A DNA stretch of 64,000 nt from Mycobacterium sp. IS-1590. Lineage in GTDB: Bacteria > Actinomycetota > Actinomycetes > Mycobacteriales > Mycobacteriaceae. Within the stretch, counting starts at the first letter, position 1, and each line of letters begins with the position of its first letter. The stretch covers positions 1-64,000 of the forward strand of contig NZ_LQIW01000010.1 in NCBI RefSeq assembly GCF_001500025.1, read 5' to 3'. The position numbers were made by a program, and so were the translations under genes. Of this stretch, positions 1-8,381 are shown piece by piece. The notes under the pieces are model-generated. The model was given only the letters and a program-made list of their open reading frames with translations, ran no database searches and was not told the origin of the DNA.

Positions 1-1614
1 GTCCAGAACACGACTGGCGGGCGGGAGCGGCTTGCCCACCTCTTCGAGCGGTTGGGACGCCTGCAGCAGTAGCTCGTTCAGCGTGACCATCTGCTGCGCA
101 AGCTCTTTGGCGGCCGGGCCGAAGACACCGTTGAGCGCCTTTTCGATCTGGGGGTTCAACGGCCCGAGGGTGCTGCTGAGCGGAGCGCGCAGAGCGGTAC
201 TCACCGGCGCACGGTTGTTGGCGACGCCCAGGTTCGTGAGGGCCTCGCTGACCGGACCGTCGAGCGATTGTCCCCCAGGCGCGGTGCCCACCTGGGTGGT
301 CGGCACCGTCGGAACACCGAACAAGGACGGGCCGGTGAGCCCTGCTCCGGAAGTGCCCGCGTTGACCGAACCGAGCGAGTACACGACGGGGACGGGTCCC
401 AGCGACGTCAACAGCAGGCCGACGGTACTGCCGCTGTTGTAAGCGATGCCGTCCGTGCCGACATAGGTCGTCGACGGCGTGCTCTGGCGCGTGTACGACG
501 CCAAGATCGGCGGGCTCACCACCGCCCCGGCAGGTGTGATCACCACCGGCATGGTGACGACTCCGAACGACGAGATACCGGACGGCAGTTCCGCGCCTTC
601 GGCGGCGATCGGAACGGCGACCACGGTCTCGGACCCCAGGTTCGGCAGGCCCGCCGGGAGAGGAACTTTCGACAACGCATCGACCGGCCCGACGACCACG
701 ATCGGCGCCGCGGCCAGCAACCCGAGTGACCCGCCCAGCGCGCGGTAGGAACCGGACCCTGCGGGAATCCACGCCGTCAGGGTGGGTGTGGAGACGACGT
801 CGTCGAGCGGCGCGAGGGTGTCGCCGACGAGCTTCTGCACCTCGGGAGGCGCGTCGGAGAGCGACACGCCGGCGACGGTGATCCGGTCGCTGATCCGAGC
901 GACCAGACCGGCGGCGGTGTGGCTGGGCAGCTGGATGAAGGTGCTGCCGAGACTGGTCTTGCCGCTGGCCGCGAACAGCGGCCAGTTGAAGGTCGTCACG
1001 AACTCGGTTTGAGTCGCGGTCAAGCCGATCACGTCGAGCACGTCTTCGACCGTCGGGACGCCCGCGATCTGTCGGCCCACCCCTGGCGCCTGGTTGAGCG
1101 CGTTGAGCGCGTCGATCACGCTCTTGATGCCCGCGAGCGGCAACAACACGGTGTCGGCTACGGCCTCCACCTCGTCTCCGGCGCCCGGGCTCAGCGTTTC
1201 AGCGGTGGCGGCGATGACCATCACCGTGGCGTCCCCCGAAATACCGGGGACGACGTCCAGTCCCGTCGCCGAGGACGACGCCGCGAGCAGCCCCTCTGTG
1301 CTGGTGAGGTCTTTCTGCGTGGTGCGCGCGGTGAAGGTCGGCAGCCATCCGCCCGACCATCCCGCGATCGGGTTCCAGAACGCCGCCGCGGCGCCGCCGA
1401 AGGCGCCCGCGAAGACCAGGGCGCTGTCCATGGCCCGCGCCCCGTCGGTGACGGTCTGGGTGTAGGGACCGGTGGAGGCGGCAAGCGCGACATCCGCGCT
1501 GACAGGGGGTTTGGGTGCGGTCACGGCGACGGTCAAGGCCGTCGCCGCTACGGTGGCGGCGCCGGCGACGGCGAACTTCGAGGGGCGACCCATGTTCCGG
1601 TGGTTCCCAGTCAT
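1..1614 (-). CDS. Exported mycobacterial protein of unknown function, C-terminus cut by window edge
   Basis: The minus-strand frame is open from the ATG at 1614 to the window edge (538 codons, no stop), so the C-terminus lies outside. The N-terminus has basic residues (GRPSK, residues 9-13), then an Ala/Val/Thr-rich hydrophobic stretch to about residue 32 and a Pro/Lys region, as in a signal peptide or N-terminal anchor. A second in-frame ATG lies at 1593 (residue 8). The remainder is low-complexity, rich in Ala, Gly, Pro, Thr, Val and Leu, and I recognise no catalytic motif. It resembles the large Ala/Gly-rich secreted hypothetical proteins common in mycobacteria. The gene is divergent from the amine oxidase at 1841 across about 226 bp. 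Reality of the gene is fairly sure; function unknown. Confidence 0.75.
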   Translation of the reverse strand, partial: MTGNHRNMGRPSKFAVAGAATVAATALTVAVTAPKPPVSADVALAASTGPYTQTVTDGARAMDSALVFAGAFGGAAAAFWNPIAGWSGGWLPTFTARTTQKDLTSTEGLLAASSSATGLDVVPGISGDATVMVIAATAETLSPGAGDEVEAVADTVLLPLAGIKSVIDALNALNQAPGVGRQIAGVPTVEDVLDVIGLTATQTEFVTTFNWPLFAASGKTSLGSTFIQLPSHTAAGLVARISDRITVAGVSLSDAPPEVQKLVGDTLAPLDDVVSTPTLTAWIPAGSGSYRALGGSLGLLAAAPIVVVGPVDALSKVPLPAGLPNLGSETVVAVPIAAEGAELPSGISSFGVVTMPVVITPAGAVVSPPILASYTRQSTPSTTYVGTDGIAYNSGSTVGLLLTSLGPVPVVYSLGSVNAGTSGAGLTGPSLFGVPTVPTTQVGTAPGGQSLDGPVSEALTNLGVANNRAPVSTALRAPLSSTLGPLNPQIEKALNGVFGPAAKELAQQMVTLNELLLQASQPLEEVGKPLPPASRVLD

Positions 1615-1840
1615 CTGACCAGTCCCTTCAAACCTACTTCACCGAACACCGCTATTGTCAAGATCGTTAATTCAGCCCGCCTACCCACTTTCTCGCGGCT
1701 TCAAACCCTGCTTGTGAAGTTCTTCGGATCGTCGGCGCCCGTGATGCGGGCAATCGAGTTAGCTAGGCCGCCACTGGATCACGATTGCGGGGTCTGCGAT
1801 TCGACGACCGAACGCCGGTTGCGCGGATATCGTCGCGATC
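1615..1840. promoter_or_regulatory. Divergent intergenic region; leaderless-type -10 for the amine oxidase
   Basis: This 226-bp spacer separates two divergent genes and is less GC-rich than its flanks around 1650-1700. A hexamer TATCGT at 1828-1833 stands 7 nt before the ATG at 1841, the spacing expected for a leaderless transcript. No obvious operator dyad was found. Confidence 0.4.
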
Positions 1841-3160
1841 ATGATCATCGGCCGCCGCGAGTTCATCTGCGGCGCAGGCATGATCACAGCGGCCACATTG
1901 CTGTCGGCGTGCGGCGACGGACGTCGAGCAGACGGCGAACATGTCGTGATCGTCGGTGCCGGGTTCGCCGGGCTTGCGGCCGCACGACGACTGGCGGACG
2001 CCGGCCGACGCGTCACGGTGCTCGAGGCACGCGACCGTATCGGCGGCCGCACCATGACCGACGCTTCACTGGGTGTGCCGATCGACATCGGCGCGTCGTG
2101 GATCCATGGCACGCAAGGGAATCCGGTCACCGAACTGGCCAACGACATCGGAGCCAAGACGGTCGAGACGGACTTCGACGATTTCGTGTTGTTCGACGAT
2201 CGCGGCGAGGTGGATCCCAGCGCCGCAGCGGGCCTGTCAATGGAGTGGGACAAGATCGCAATCGGCCTGGACGGGCTCAGCGCGGATGCCGGCGACACCG
2301 CGTCGGTCGCCGATGGGCTGGCCGAGGTCGCCGACATGAACGACCCACTGATCTCGTGGATCGTGGGCTCCCAGATCACCGGCGAATATGCCGCTGATCC
2401 AGTCCAGTTGTCGCTGCGGTGGTTTGGCAGCGAAGGCGAGATGGACGGCCCCGACGTTCTGCTCCCCGGCGGCTACACACAACTGTCGCAGCACCTGGCC
2501 CGCGATCTCGATGTTCGACAGCACACCACGGTTCGCCGAATCACGTACGACGACCGCCAGGTGCGTGTCGACACCTCCGCCGGTCCGGTGATCGCCGACC
2601 GCGTCATCGTGACCGTACCGCTCGGTGTGCTCAAGGCCAACTCCATCGAGTTCGATCCTGAACTGCCACAACGGAAACGCGACGCCATCGGCCGCCTCGG
2701 CTTCGGGCTGCTCAACAAGGTCGTACTGGCGTTCGACCAACCGTTCTGGCCTCGCTCACATCCGATGATCGGACTCGTCGGCAACGATCAACCCGTCAGC
2801 GACCTGGTCAACGGTCTTCTGCTGTCGGAAAAGCCGATCCTGATTGGATTGCGCTCGGGTCAGGCCGCATGGTCACGCGAAGCCCTGTCGGACCGGGATG
2901 CGGTCGCGCAGGTCATCACCACACTGGGCGCCCCCGAACCGACGGGATCGATCGTCACCCGCTGGGGCACAGACCCGTACAGCCTCGGCGCCTACAGCTT
3001 CATCGCGGTCGGATCGGATCCGGACGACGTGAGCGCTCTCGGTGAGCCCGTCGGCGAACGACTCCTGTTCGCCGGAGAAGCCACGAATCCTGAGTTCTTC
3101 GGCACCGTCCATGGCGCCTATCTCAGCGGAATACGGGAAGCCGAACGGATTCTGGGTTAA
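1841..3160 (+). CDS. Flavin-dependent amine oxidase, Tat-exported lipoprotein
   Basis: 439 aa. The N-terminus combines a twin-arginine motif (GRREF, R5-R6) with a lipobox LSAC ending at C24, predicting Tat export and lipid anchoring outside the membrane. The FAD-binding Rossmann motif VGAGFAGLAAARR (about 38-50) is followed by the ExxxRxGGR motif (E62 to R70) typical of monoamine/polyamine oxidases. The C-terminus carries the second FAD-contact block (LLFAGEATNPEFFGTVHGAY). Such enzymes oxidise amines with O2 to aldehyde, ammonia or amine, and H2O2; the substrate cannot be read from sequence. Its TAA stop shares the tetranucleotide TTAA (3157-3160) with the stop of the convergent ion channel. 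Family assignment is secure. Confidence 0.9.
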   Translation: MIIGRREFICGAGMITAATLLSACGDGRRADGEHVVIVGAGFAGLAAARRLADAGRRVTVLEARDRIGGRTMTDASLGVPIDIGASWIHGTQGNPVTELANDIGAKTVETDFDDFVLFDDRGEVDPSAAAGLSMEWDKIAIGLDGLSADAGDTASVADGLAEVADMNDPLISWIVGSQITGEYAADPVQLSLRWFGSEGEMDGPDVLLPGGYTQLSQHLARDLDVRQHTTVRRITYDDRQVRVDTSAGPVIADRVIVTVPLGVLKANSIEFDPELPQRKRDAIGRLGFGLLNKVVLAFDQPFWPRSHPMIGLVGNDQPVSDLVNGLLLSEKPILIGLRSGQAAWSREALSDRDAVAQVITTLGAPEPTGSIVTRWGTDPYSLGAYSFIAVGSDPDDVSALGEPVGERLLFAGEATNPEFFGTVHGAYLSGIREAERILG

Positions 3161-4032
3161 CCGCTTGTCCCGCGATCGTCACGGTGGCTGCGTAGGAGTT
3201 CGCGCTCGGCGTCCTCGAGTGCGGCGCGCGCCGACCGCAACCGCTCGAGAAGGTCATCGGTCTCGTGCTGGGCCCGGTCGACCGCCCGGGCTTCCTCCAT
3301 CGACCCGAGCACGATGCCGATGAACAGGTTGAAGATCAGGAAACTCATCGTGACGGCATAACTGATGAAGAACAGGATCGTCCACTGCGAGACCTCCTGC
3401 CCCATCGCGATGTTGTCAGGCAGGTTCTCCAAGGTCAGCATCACGAACATCGTCAACATCGCCTGCCCGATGTTGCCGTAGTGCTCCGGATCGTGACCCG
3501 CAAACAGGACCCAACCGAGCATTCCGTACAAGAAGACCATCAGCACCGTGGCCGCTGCCAGCGATGCCACGCCGGGAACGCTTCTGCCGACGGCCCCCAT
3601 GATGACGCGCAGATCCGGCAGGAACCGCACGATGCGAACGATCCGCAGGACCCGCACCAAGCGCAGCACCATGGCGGATTGGCGCAGCCACGGAATGAAA
3701 GAGGCGGCAACCACGATGAAATCGAAAACGTTCCACTTGTTCGCTACGTACGCACGGACGTTCCAACCCGCCGCCGTGAACCGGATCACGATCTCCACGA
3801 CATAGACGGCGAGGATGACGTCGTAGGCGACATCGAACATCCCGTGGTATCCCGCCACCACGCTCTCGAAGGTCTCCAGTCCGAGCACCACCGCGTTGAC
3901 GAGAATGACCACGGTGATCGCGAGATCGAATGCCGGATGGGCAACGAGGGCCCGGCAGCGTTCGACGATCGGCGGTGCATTCTTGGGCGGCGCGTCTGCC
4001 GCGATGCCGGATTCAGGCGAGACGATCTGCAC
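3157..4032 (-). CDS. Voltage-gated-type cation channel subunit (single-domain ion transporter)
   Basis: 291 aa from the GTG at 4032. The frame is open further upstream to 4338, but that part overlaps the divergent gene and lacks channel character. Six membrane segments can be followed. S4 carries regularly spaced arginines (RLVRVLRIVRIVRFLPDLR), the voltage-sensor signature. The pore loop reads LTLENLPDN, where the NaChBac family usually has TLESW; the Glu is kept but the following residues differ, so ion selectivity is uncertain. The C-terminal tail (ARAVDRAQHETDDLLERLRSAR) is acidic/basic heptad-like and could form the tetramerisation coiled coil. It presumably works as a homotetramer in the plasma membrane. 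The start codon is the least certain point, since no Shine-Dalgarno sequence is evident. Confidence 0.85.
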   Translation of the reverse strand: MQIVSPESGIAADAPPKNAPPIVERCRALVAHPAFDLAITVVILVNAVVLGLETFESVVAGYHGMFDVAYDVILAVYVVEIVIRFTAAGWNVRAYVANKWNVFDFIVVAASFIPWLRQSAMVLRLVRVLRIVRIVRFLPDLRVIMGAVGRSVPGVASLAAATVLMVFLYGMLGWVLFAGHDPEHYGNIGQAMLTMFVMLTLENLPDNIAMGQEVSQWTILFFISYAVTMSFLIFNLFIGIVLGSMEEARAVDRAQHETDDLLERLRSARAALEDAERELLRSHRDDRGTSG

Positions 4033-4314
4033 GCTAACTGCATAACAAAAGCGGCTCTGCAAAGAGAGAAAATGGGCGGATCTATTGTCCGGATTGCGAA
4101 TACTGACACCACGGGACAAGCCGCAATGTTGCAAAGAAAAGTACGTCAGATTCCAGCGGTATGACGCAGCATTCGCACCCCCGTACACCATCCTGAACAG
4201 TATGTTTGCTGGACGATCCAGCGCGAGATCAGCCGCGCGGAATCGCAGGGTTTTGTCGGGCGAATTCATTTCAAAACAGCGGCAGAAAATAACCGCCACC
4301 GTTACTCTTCCCGG
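4033..4314. promoter_or_regulatory. Divergent spacer; leaderless -10 for the DUF4436 gene
   Basis: This 282-bp region is comparatively AT-rich and has no convincing gene. TACTCT at 4303-4308 lies exactly 6 nt before the GTG at 4315, matching a leaderless mycobacterial promoter and supporting that GTG start. No clear promoter was assigned to the ion channel gene on the other side. Confidence 0.5.
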
Positions 4315-5208
4315 GTGCAACCGACGACTCCTTCGCATTCCAAGAAGCCGGTGAATAGCCGGCGGGTTGCGACCGGCCTCGCCGTCGTGGCGGTGTTTCT
4401 GATCGCCTATCTCGGCACGGCGTTCGCCTACTGGTGGTTGTCGGCTTCATCGCAGGAGCTGGAGCCACCGGATCTGCAGAACCGGTCGGAGACGGTGGTG
4501 CTGTTCAGCGTGCAGTCACTGAAGACCGTCGACCGCAAGCTCGACGTGAAGGTGTCGGTGATTCCGCAGGACTCTCTGGTCGATTCGCGTCTGGACGTGT
4601 TGAACACCGATATCACGGTGCGCATCTTCCCGTTCAACACGTCGGGTGATCTTCGTTGGCCGGCCGGAGAGTCCCCCGGTGAGGAGACCACGAGCCTCGA
4701 CCTCAGCGGCGAATCCGATATCTGGCCGTTCGACACGTACAGCACGGAGTTCATCAGTGCCGATGTGATGGTCGGCACCGGCGATGAACGTGAATTCGTT
4801 CCGGCGCGAGTGGAGTTCGAGGGCTGGGCCGACGGCTGGTCGCTCACACGCACCGATGGACCGCCGTCGGCGGATTCGGTGGGCGGCGGGGACTCGGTGA
4901 AGATCACCCTGAAACGGGCGCTCGGACCGCTGACCTTCGACATCGGGATCTGCCTCGTGTTGATCGCACTCCCTGCCCTTGCGGTCTTCACGACGTTCCA
5001 AGTGGTGACGGGGCGAAAAGAGTTTCAGCTGCCCTTGCTCACCTGGTATGCGGCAATGCTTTTCGCGGTCGTTCCGCTACGCAATATCCTGCCGGGCGCG
5101 CCGCCACCGGGCGCCTGGATCGATCAGCTTCTGGTGCTGTGGGTCATCGTCGCGCTCGTCTCGTCGATGGTCGCCTACGTCGTGCACTGGTATCGGAAGA
5201 TCCCCTAG
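4315..5208 (+). CDS. DUF4436 family membrane protein
   Basis: 297 aa, GTG start fixed by the -10 hexamer 6 nt upstream. One N-terminal membrane segment (about 21-44) leads into an extracytoplasmic domain of roughly 160 residues containing the family-typical block IWPFDTYSTEF. Three further membrane segments follow near the C-terminus (about 208-230, 240-258 and 268-290), with an aromatic/basic tail HWYRKIP. DUF4436 proteins are common in actinobacteria and have no established function. The plan resembles other proteins with an exposed beta domain followed by a membrane bundle. It converges with the SDR gene, only 5 bp away. Family assignment is good, role unknown. Confidence 0.8.
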   Translation: MQPTTPSHSKKPVNSRRVATGLAVVAVFLIAYLGTAFAYWWLSASSQELEPPDLQNRSETVVLFSVQSLKTVDRKLDVKVSVIPQDSLVDSRLDVLNTDITVRIFPFNTSGDLRWPAGESPGEETTSLDLSGESDIWPFDTYSTEFISADVMVGTGDEREFVPARVEFEGWADGWSLTRTDGPPSADSVGGGDSVKITLKRALGPLTFDIGICLVLIALPALAVFTTFQVVTGRKEFQLPLLTWYAAMLFAVVPLRNILPGAPPPGAWIDQLLVLWVIVALVSSMVAYVVHWYRKIP

Positions 5209-5213
5209 CCGGC

Positions 5214-6104
5214 TCAGATCGGCAGGCTGGTGCTGGTTTCCTTCTCGGCGAATTCCCAGAGCCTTCGGGCGTCGTCGTAATCGCAGGCGACGGCACCCCG
5301 GCCGCTCAACGTCGGCGCACCCTTCAGGCCGTACCTGCTGTCGATGCCGACATAACTGCCGGGTGGAATCGGCTCGGTGATGCAGTACAGCGTCGGCGCC
5401 GCGCCCGCGTCGAGGTCGTTGGCGAGCACTCGGGCCGCCGCCTTGACCACAGCGTGAAAGGCGGCCATCGCAGGCTTTTCGGAGACGTTCGACAGATTCG
5501 ACGCCACCCAGCCGGGGTGCGTCAGGAAGCTGGTGATCGGCGAGCCGGCCTCACGCAGCCGGCGGTCGAGTTCGAGGCCCCACAGCATCACTGCCAGCTT
5601 CGAGCGGGCGTATGCCGGGAACGCCGACCATTTGCTGGAGCGCAGATGCGGGTCGTCGAAGTTGATGCTCGCCGACTTGTGCGCATCCGAGCCCACGTTG
5701 ATGATCTTCGACCGCACCCGCCCAAAGAGCAGGTTGCTCAATGCGAACGGCCCCAGGAAGTTGGTGCCGAGCGTGGCTTCGAAGCCGTCCACGGTTTCGC
5801 CTCGATGCTGCGCGACCAGGCCCGCGTTGTTGATGAGAATGTCGACGTCGCCATCGAGCAGTTCGGGGAAGGCGCGCACCGACGATTGATCGGCCAGGTC
5901 GAGTTTGACCACCGACGTCTCGCCGCCCATCTCAGCGGCCCGCTGAGCGCCCAACTCGAGGTTGCGCACCGCGAGAATCACGTGCGCGCCCGCACCGACC
6001 AGCGCCCGCGCCGTCGCCAGGCCGACTCCATTGGTGGCCCCCGTGACGATGATCCGCTTTCCGCCCAGATTGCCGAGCCGGCTCGGCGACCAATTCGTAG
6101 CCAC
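5214..6104 (-). CDS. Short-chain dehydrogenase/reductase
   Basis: 296 aa classical-to-extended SDR. The cofactor motif TGATNGVG lies near residues 21-28, the structural NNAG motif near residue 90, and the catalytic Tyr-x3-Lys appears as YARSK with an upstream serine in the NVGSDAHKS region. It resembles the retinol-dehydrogenase/light-dependent protochlorophyllide reductase-like group abundant in mycobacteria and would oxidise or reduce an alcohol/carbonyl with NAD(P)(H). The substrate is unknown. It is transcribed away from the NTF2-like gene at 6180. Confidence 0.88.
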   Translation of the reverse strand: MATNWSPSRLGNLGGKRIIVTGATNGVGLATARALVGAGAHVILAVRNLELGAQRAAEMGGETSVVKLDLADQSSVRAFPELLDGDVDILINNAGLVAQHRGETVDGFEATLGTNFLGPFALSNLLFGRVRSKIINVGSDAHKSASINFDDPHLRSSKWSAFPAYARSKLAVMLWGLELDRRLREAGSPITSFLTHPGWVASNLSNVSEKPAMAAFHAVVKAAARVLANDLDAGAAPTLYCITEPIPPGSYVGIDSRYGLKGAPTLSGRGAVACDYDDARRLWEFAEKETSTSLPI

Positions 6105-6179
6105 CGTGTGAGGTTAGGCGATGCGGCCGGGCCGCATGATCGTTGACACCACACATCGGTGCTGGTTGTCTACTCGCCG

Positions 6180-6623
6180 ATGAGCGACTCCGCCCGCGAG
6201 ATCGAGAATCTCGTCTACGCCTACGCCGAGCGAATCGATGCCGGCGATTTCGACGGTGTCGGCGCCCTGTTCGCCCACGGCCGGATCCTCGCTGTCGAGA
6301 ACGGGCCGCCGGACACGGTTTTCGACGGCGCGACCCGGGTGCGGCAGATGTTCGAGATGGCGGTGCGCCTCTACGACGACGGCACCCCCAGGACCAAGCA
6401 CTTCACCACGAACGTGACGGTCCACGTCGACGAGGACGCCGGGAGGGGCCGCGGCAGCGCCTACTACTGCGTCACGCAGGCCACACCCGAACTTCCCCTA
6501 CAACTCGTCGTGACCGGCCGATACCGCGACACTTTCCACCGCGTCGACGGCACATGGTGGTTCGACAGTCGCACCATGTTCGTCGACCAGGTCGGCGACA
6601 CCAGCAACCACCTCAGGTTCTAG
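6180..6623 (+). CDS. SnoaL/NTF2-like family protein
   Basis: 147 aa from ATG 6180 (MSDSAREIENLVYAYAERID). The frame is open to a GTG at 6159, but the ATG gives the usual family N-terminus. The pattern of an N-terminal helix with YxxxxDxGDFDGVGALF, followed by a curved beta sheet (TGRYRDTFHRVDGTWWFDSR), is that of the NTF2-like cone fold. Many members are isomerases, dehydratases or small-molecule-binding proteins; no diagnostic catalytic set can be assigned here. It is divergent from the SDR across about 75 bp, so the two could share a substrate, but this is inference. Confidence 0.75.
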   Translation: MSDSAREIENLVYAYAERIDAGDFDGVGALFAHGRILAVENGPPDTVFDGATRVRQMFEMAVRLYDDGTPRTKHFTTNVTVHVDEDAGRGRGSAYYCVTQATPELPLQLVVTGRYRDTFHRVDGTWWFDSRTMFVDQVGDTSNHLRF

Positions 6624-6637
6624 AAGCGGGAACTACG

Positions 6638-6898
6638 TCACCACTTCCACGGCTTGTTCCAGTGCCCTGGGGGTGGGACACCGGGAATGTGGGCGATATG
6701 CCCGGGTGGTGGCGGCTTCGGAACGTGGATGTGCACAGGCGGGACCTTCGGAACGTGGACATGCACCGGGCCCGGCGGCTCCCACCACCAGTCGTCGTGC
6801 GCCATCGCCTGGCCCGCGCCCACACCGACGGACGCAAACGCCAGCGCACCGGCCATCACCGCTGTGGTCGCAATCTTCTTCGTCACTGTCATCGTCAT
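6638..6898 (-). CDS. Small exported His/Pro/Trp-rich protein
   Basis: 86 aa from ATG 6898, preceded by AGAGGAA, a good ribosome-binding site 4 nt away. Residues 1 to about 31 form a clean Sec signal peptide ending in GQAMA. The mature peptide of about 55 residues begins HDDWWWEPPG and consists of short repeats in which His alternates with aliphatic residues and Pro (HVHVP, HIHVP, HIAHIP), ending HWNKPWKW. The alternating His pattern suggests an extended strand that could bind metal or polyanionic surfaces, which is inference. No known domain is recognised. It converges with the NTF2-like gene, 14 bp apart. Confidence 0.7.
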   Translation of the reverse strand: MTMTVTKKIATTAVMAGALAFASVGVGAGQAMAHDDWWWEPPGPVHVHVPKVPPVHIHVPKPPPPGHIAHIPGVPPPGHWNKPWKW

Positions 6899-7031
6899 CG
6901 TGATTCCTCTCGGCTGTCTGCCCCGCCGCTGCTTCCGACGCTCGACACTGAGGTCCAACGCGACACGGCCCTCACGACTTCCCCGACAGTCCCCCATCCT
7001 GCCACTGCGGCGAGTACGGCCGCCAACCGCC

Positions 7032-7928
7032 CTACGGCGCGAACTCGTCGACGACGTCAGCGGCCCTACGCAGCTGGTCGACGTCTGAACTGGTTGGGAT
7101 CAGGTGTATCTCGTCGGTCCCGATGTCCTGGAACCGGCGCAAGACGTCGAGCAGCTCACGTTCACCTCCTGCCCAGCCGGTCGCAGGCGCCATCGCATCG
7201 ACCACGTCGGCGGGAATCCAGTTCATGTAGCGCCGCAGATGCCGATGCACCTGCTCGCGCGGTTGGTCGCCCTCGCCGATCGCGAACCAGAACGACGTCG
7301 CCAGGTGCGGCGCGGGTTTGCCGGCCTGCGCCCAGGCGGTGCGGGCGACATCGAACAACTCGTTCTGCCGGTGGACGTCCAGATCCAGCGTGGTGCCCGC
7401 CAGCCCGTCGGCCCACTGGGCGGCGCTGCGCACGGTCTTGGGTCCGATCGTGCCGACCAACAGCCTCGGGCCGCCGGACTGCACCGGCCTCGGGCCGACC
7501 GGCAGGACGGATTCGGTGACTTTCTCGCCCGCCCAGACCCTGCGCATCACCGCGACGCGATCAGCCATCCCCCGCATCGTCTGGTCGGCCGGGTCCGCGC
7601 CGACCGCGCGGTAGTCCTCTTCCCTACCGCCGACGCCGAAACCGACCGTCAACCGTCCGCCGCACAGCATGTCGCCGGTGGCCAGCGCCTTGGCCAGCAT
7701 CACGGGATCGTGCAACTGCGGGACCACCACGGTGGTCACGAGACGAACCCGATCCGTCCATGCGGCGACCGCGCCGAGCAACGTCAGCGAGTGCGGGTTG
7801 TCGAACGCGATGCGCTCCCCCCAGCACAGCGACGAGAAGGGCCCGTCGTCGATCACCCGGGCCCACGCCTGAAGCGTCTCCGCGTCAAGGTCGGCTTCCA
7901 TGACTGGCAACGTCATCCCGATTTGCAC
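7032..7928 (-). CDS. LLM-class (luciferase-like) F420/flavin-dependent oxidoreductase
   Basis: 298 aa. The N-terminus (MQIGMTLPVMEADLD) and the strand-rich pattern RVRLVTTVVVPQLHDPVMLAKALATGDMLCGGRLTVGFGVGGREEDYRAVG are typical of the luciferase-like monooxygenase TIM barrel of mycobacterial F420-dependent oxidoreductases. GGRLTVGFGVGG is the usual cofactor-phosphate region. The partner substrate is not deducible. It is divergent from the VOC gene at 7964, 35 bp away. Family assignment is firm; F420 rather than FMN use is inferred from the lineage. Confidence 0.88.
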   Translation of the reverse strand: MQIGMTLPVMEADLDAETLQAWARVIDDGPFSSLCWGERIAFDNPHSLTLLGAVAAWTDRVRLVTTVVVPQLHDPVMLAKALATGDMLCGGRLTVGFGVGGREEDYRAVGADPADQTMRGMADRVAVMRRVWAGEKVTESVLPVGPRPVQSGGPRLLVGTIGPKTVRSAAQWADGLAGTTLDLDVHRQNELFDVARTAWAQAGKPAPHLATSFWFAIGEGDQPREQVHRHLRRYMNWIPADVVDAMAPATGWAGGERELLDVLRRFQDIGTDEIHLIPTSSDVDQLRRAADVVDEFAP

Positions 7929-7963
7929 GACGGCGATTCTGGCACGGCTGGCAGCATGGGGAC

Positions 7964-8377
7964 ATGGCGATCACCACTACGTCCGTCGCGCACATCCGCC
8001 TGACCGTGACCGACATCGAGCGGTCGCGCGAGTTCTACGAGGCCGTGTTCGGCTGGAGCGTGTTCATCGAACTTCCCGAGGGCGCCGACGCGGCAACCCG
8101 CCAGGCGCTCAGCTTCCTGTACGGGGGTGTCATCTACGACCTCGGTGGTGTGCTCGTGGGCCTGCGACCGGCGGGCACCGACTCATTCGACGAAGACCGC
8201 ACGGGCCTCGACCACCTCGCCTTCCGGTTGACCAGCAAGGACGAACTCGACTCCGCGGAACGACATCTCGACGCTCTCGGCGTCGCGCACGAACCGATCA
8301 AGGACATCGGGCCGATGTACATCCTCGAATTCCGCGATCCGGACAACATCGCGTTGGAGCTGACCGCCCCGAAGTGA
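7964..8377 (+). CDS. VOC (glyoxalase/dioxygenase-fold) family protein
   Basis: 137 aa with the paired beta-alpha-beta-beta-beta modules of the vicinal oxygen chelate fold. The first module opens HIRLTVTDIERSREFYEAVFGW and the second holds GLDHLAFRL and ends MYILEFRDPDNIALELT. His in the first strand, His in DHLAF and Glu in the last strand are the usual metal-ligand positions. Members include glyoxalase I, ring-cleaving dioxygenases and antibiotic-binding proteins, and the specific activity is unknown. It converges with the nitronate monooxygenase gene, 4 bp apart. Confidence 0.85.
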   Translation: MAITTTSVAHIRLTVTDIERSREFYEAVFGWSVFIELPEGADAATRQALSFLYGGVIYDLGGVLVGLRPAGTDSFDEDRTGLDHLAFRLTSKDELDSAERHLDALGVAHEPIKDIGPMYILEFRDPDNIALELTAPK

Positions 8378-8381
8378 CGCC

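Noticed and set aside
919..2397. 492-codon plus-strand frame
   Set aside because: It runs antisense through the exported protein and out of frame through the amine oxidase; sequence is Arg/Gly low-complexity.
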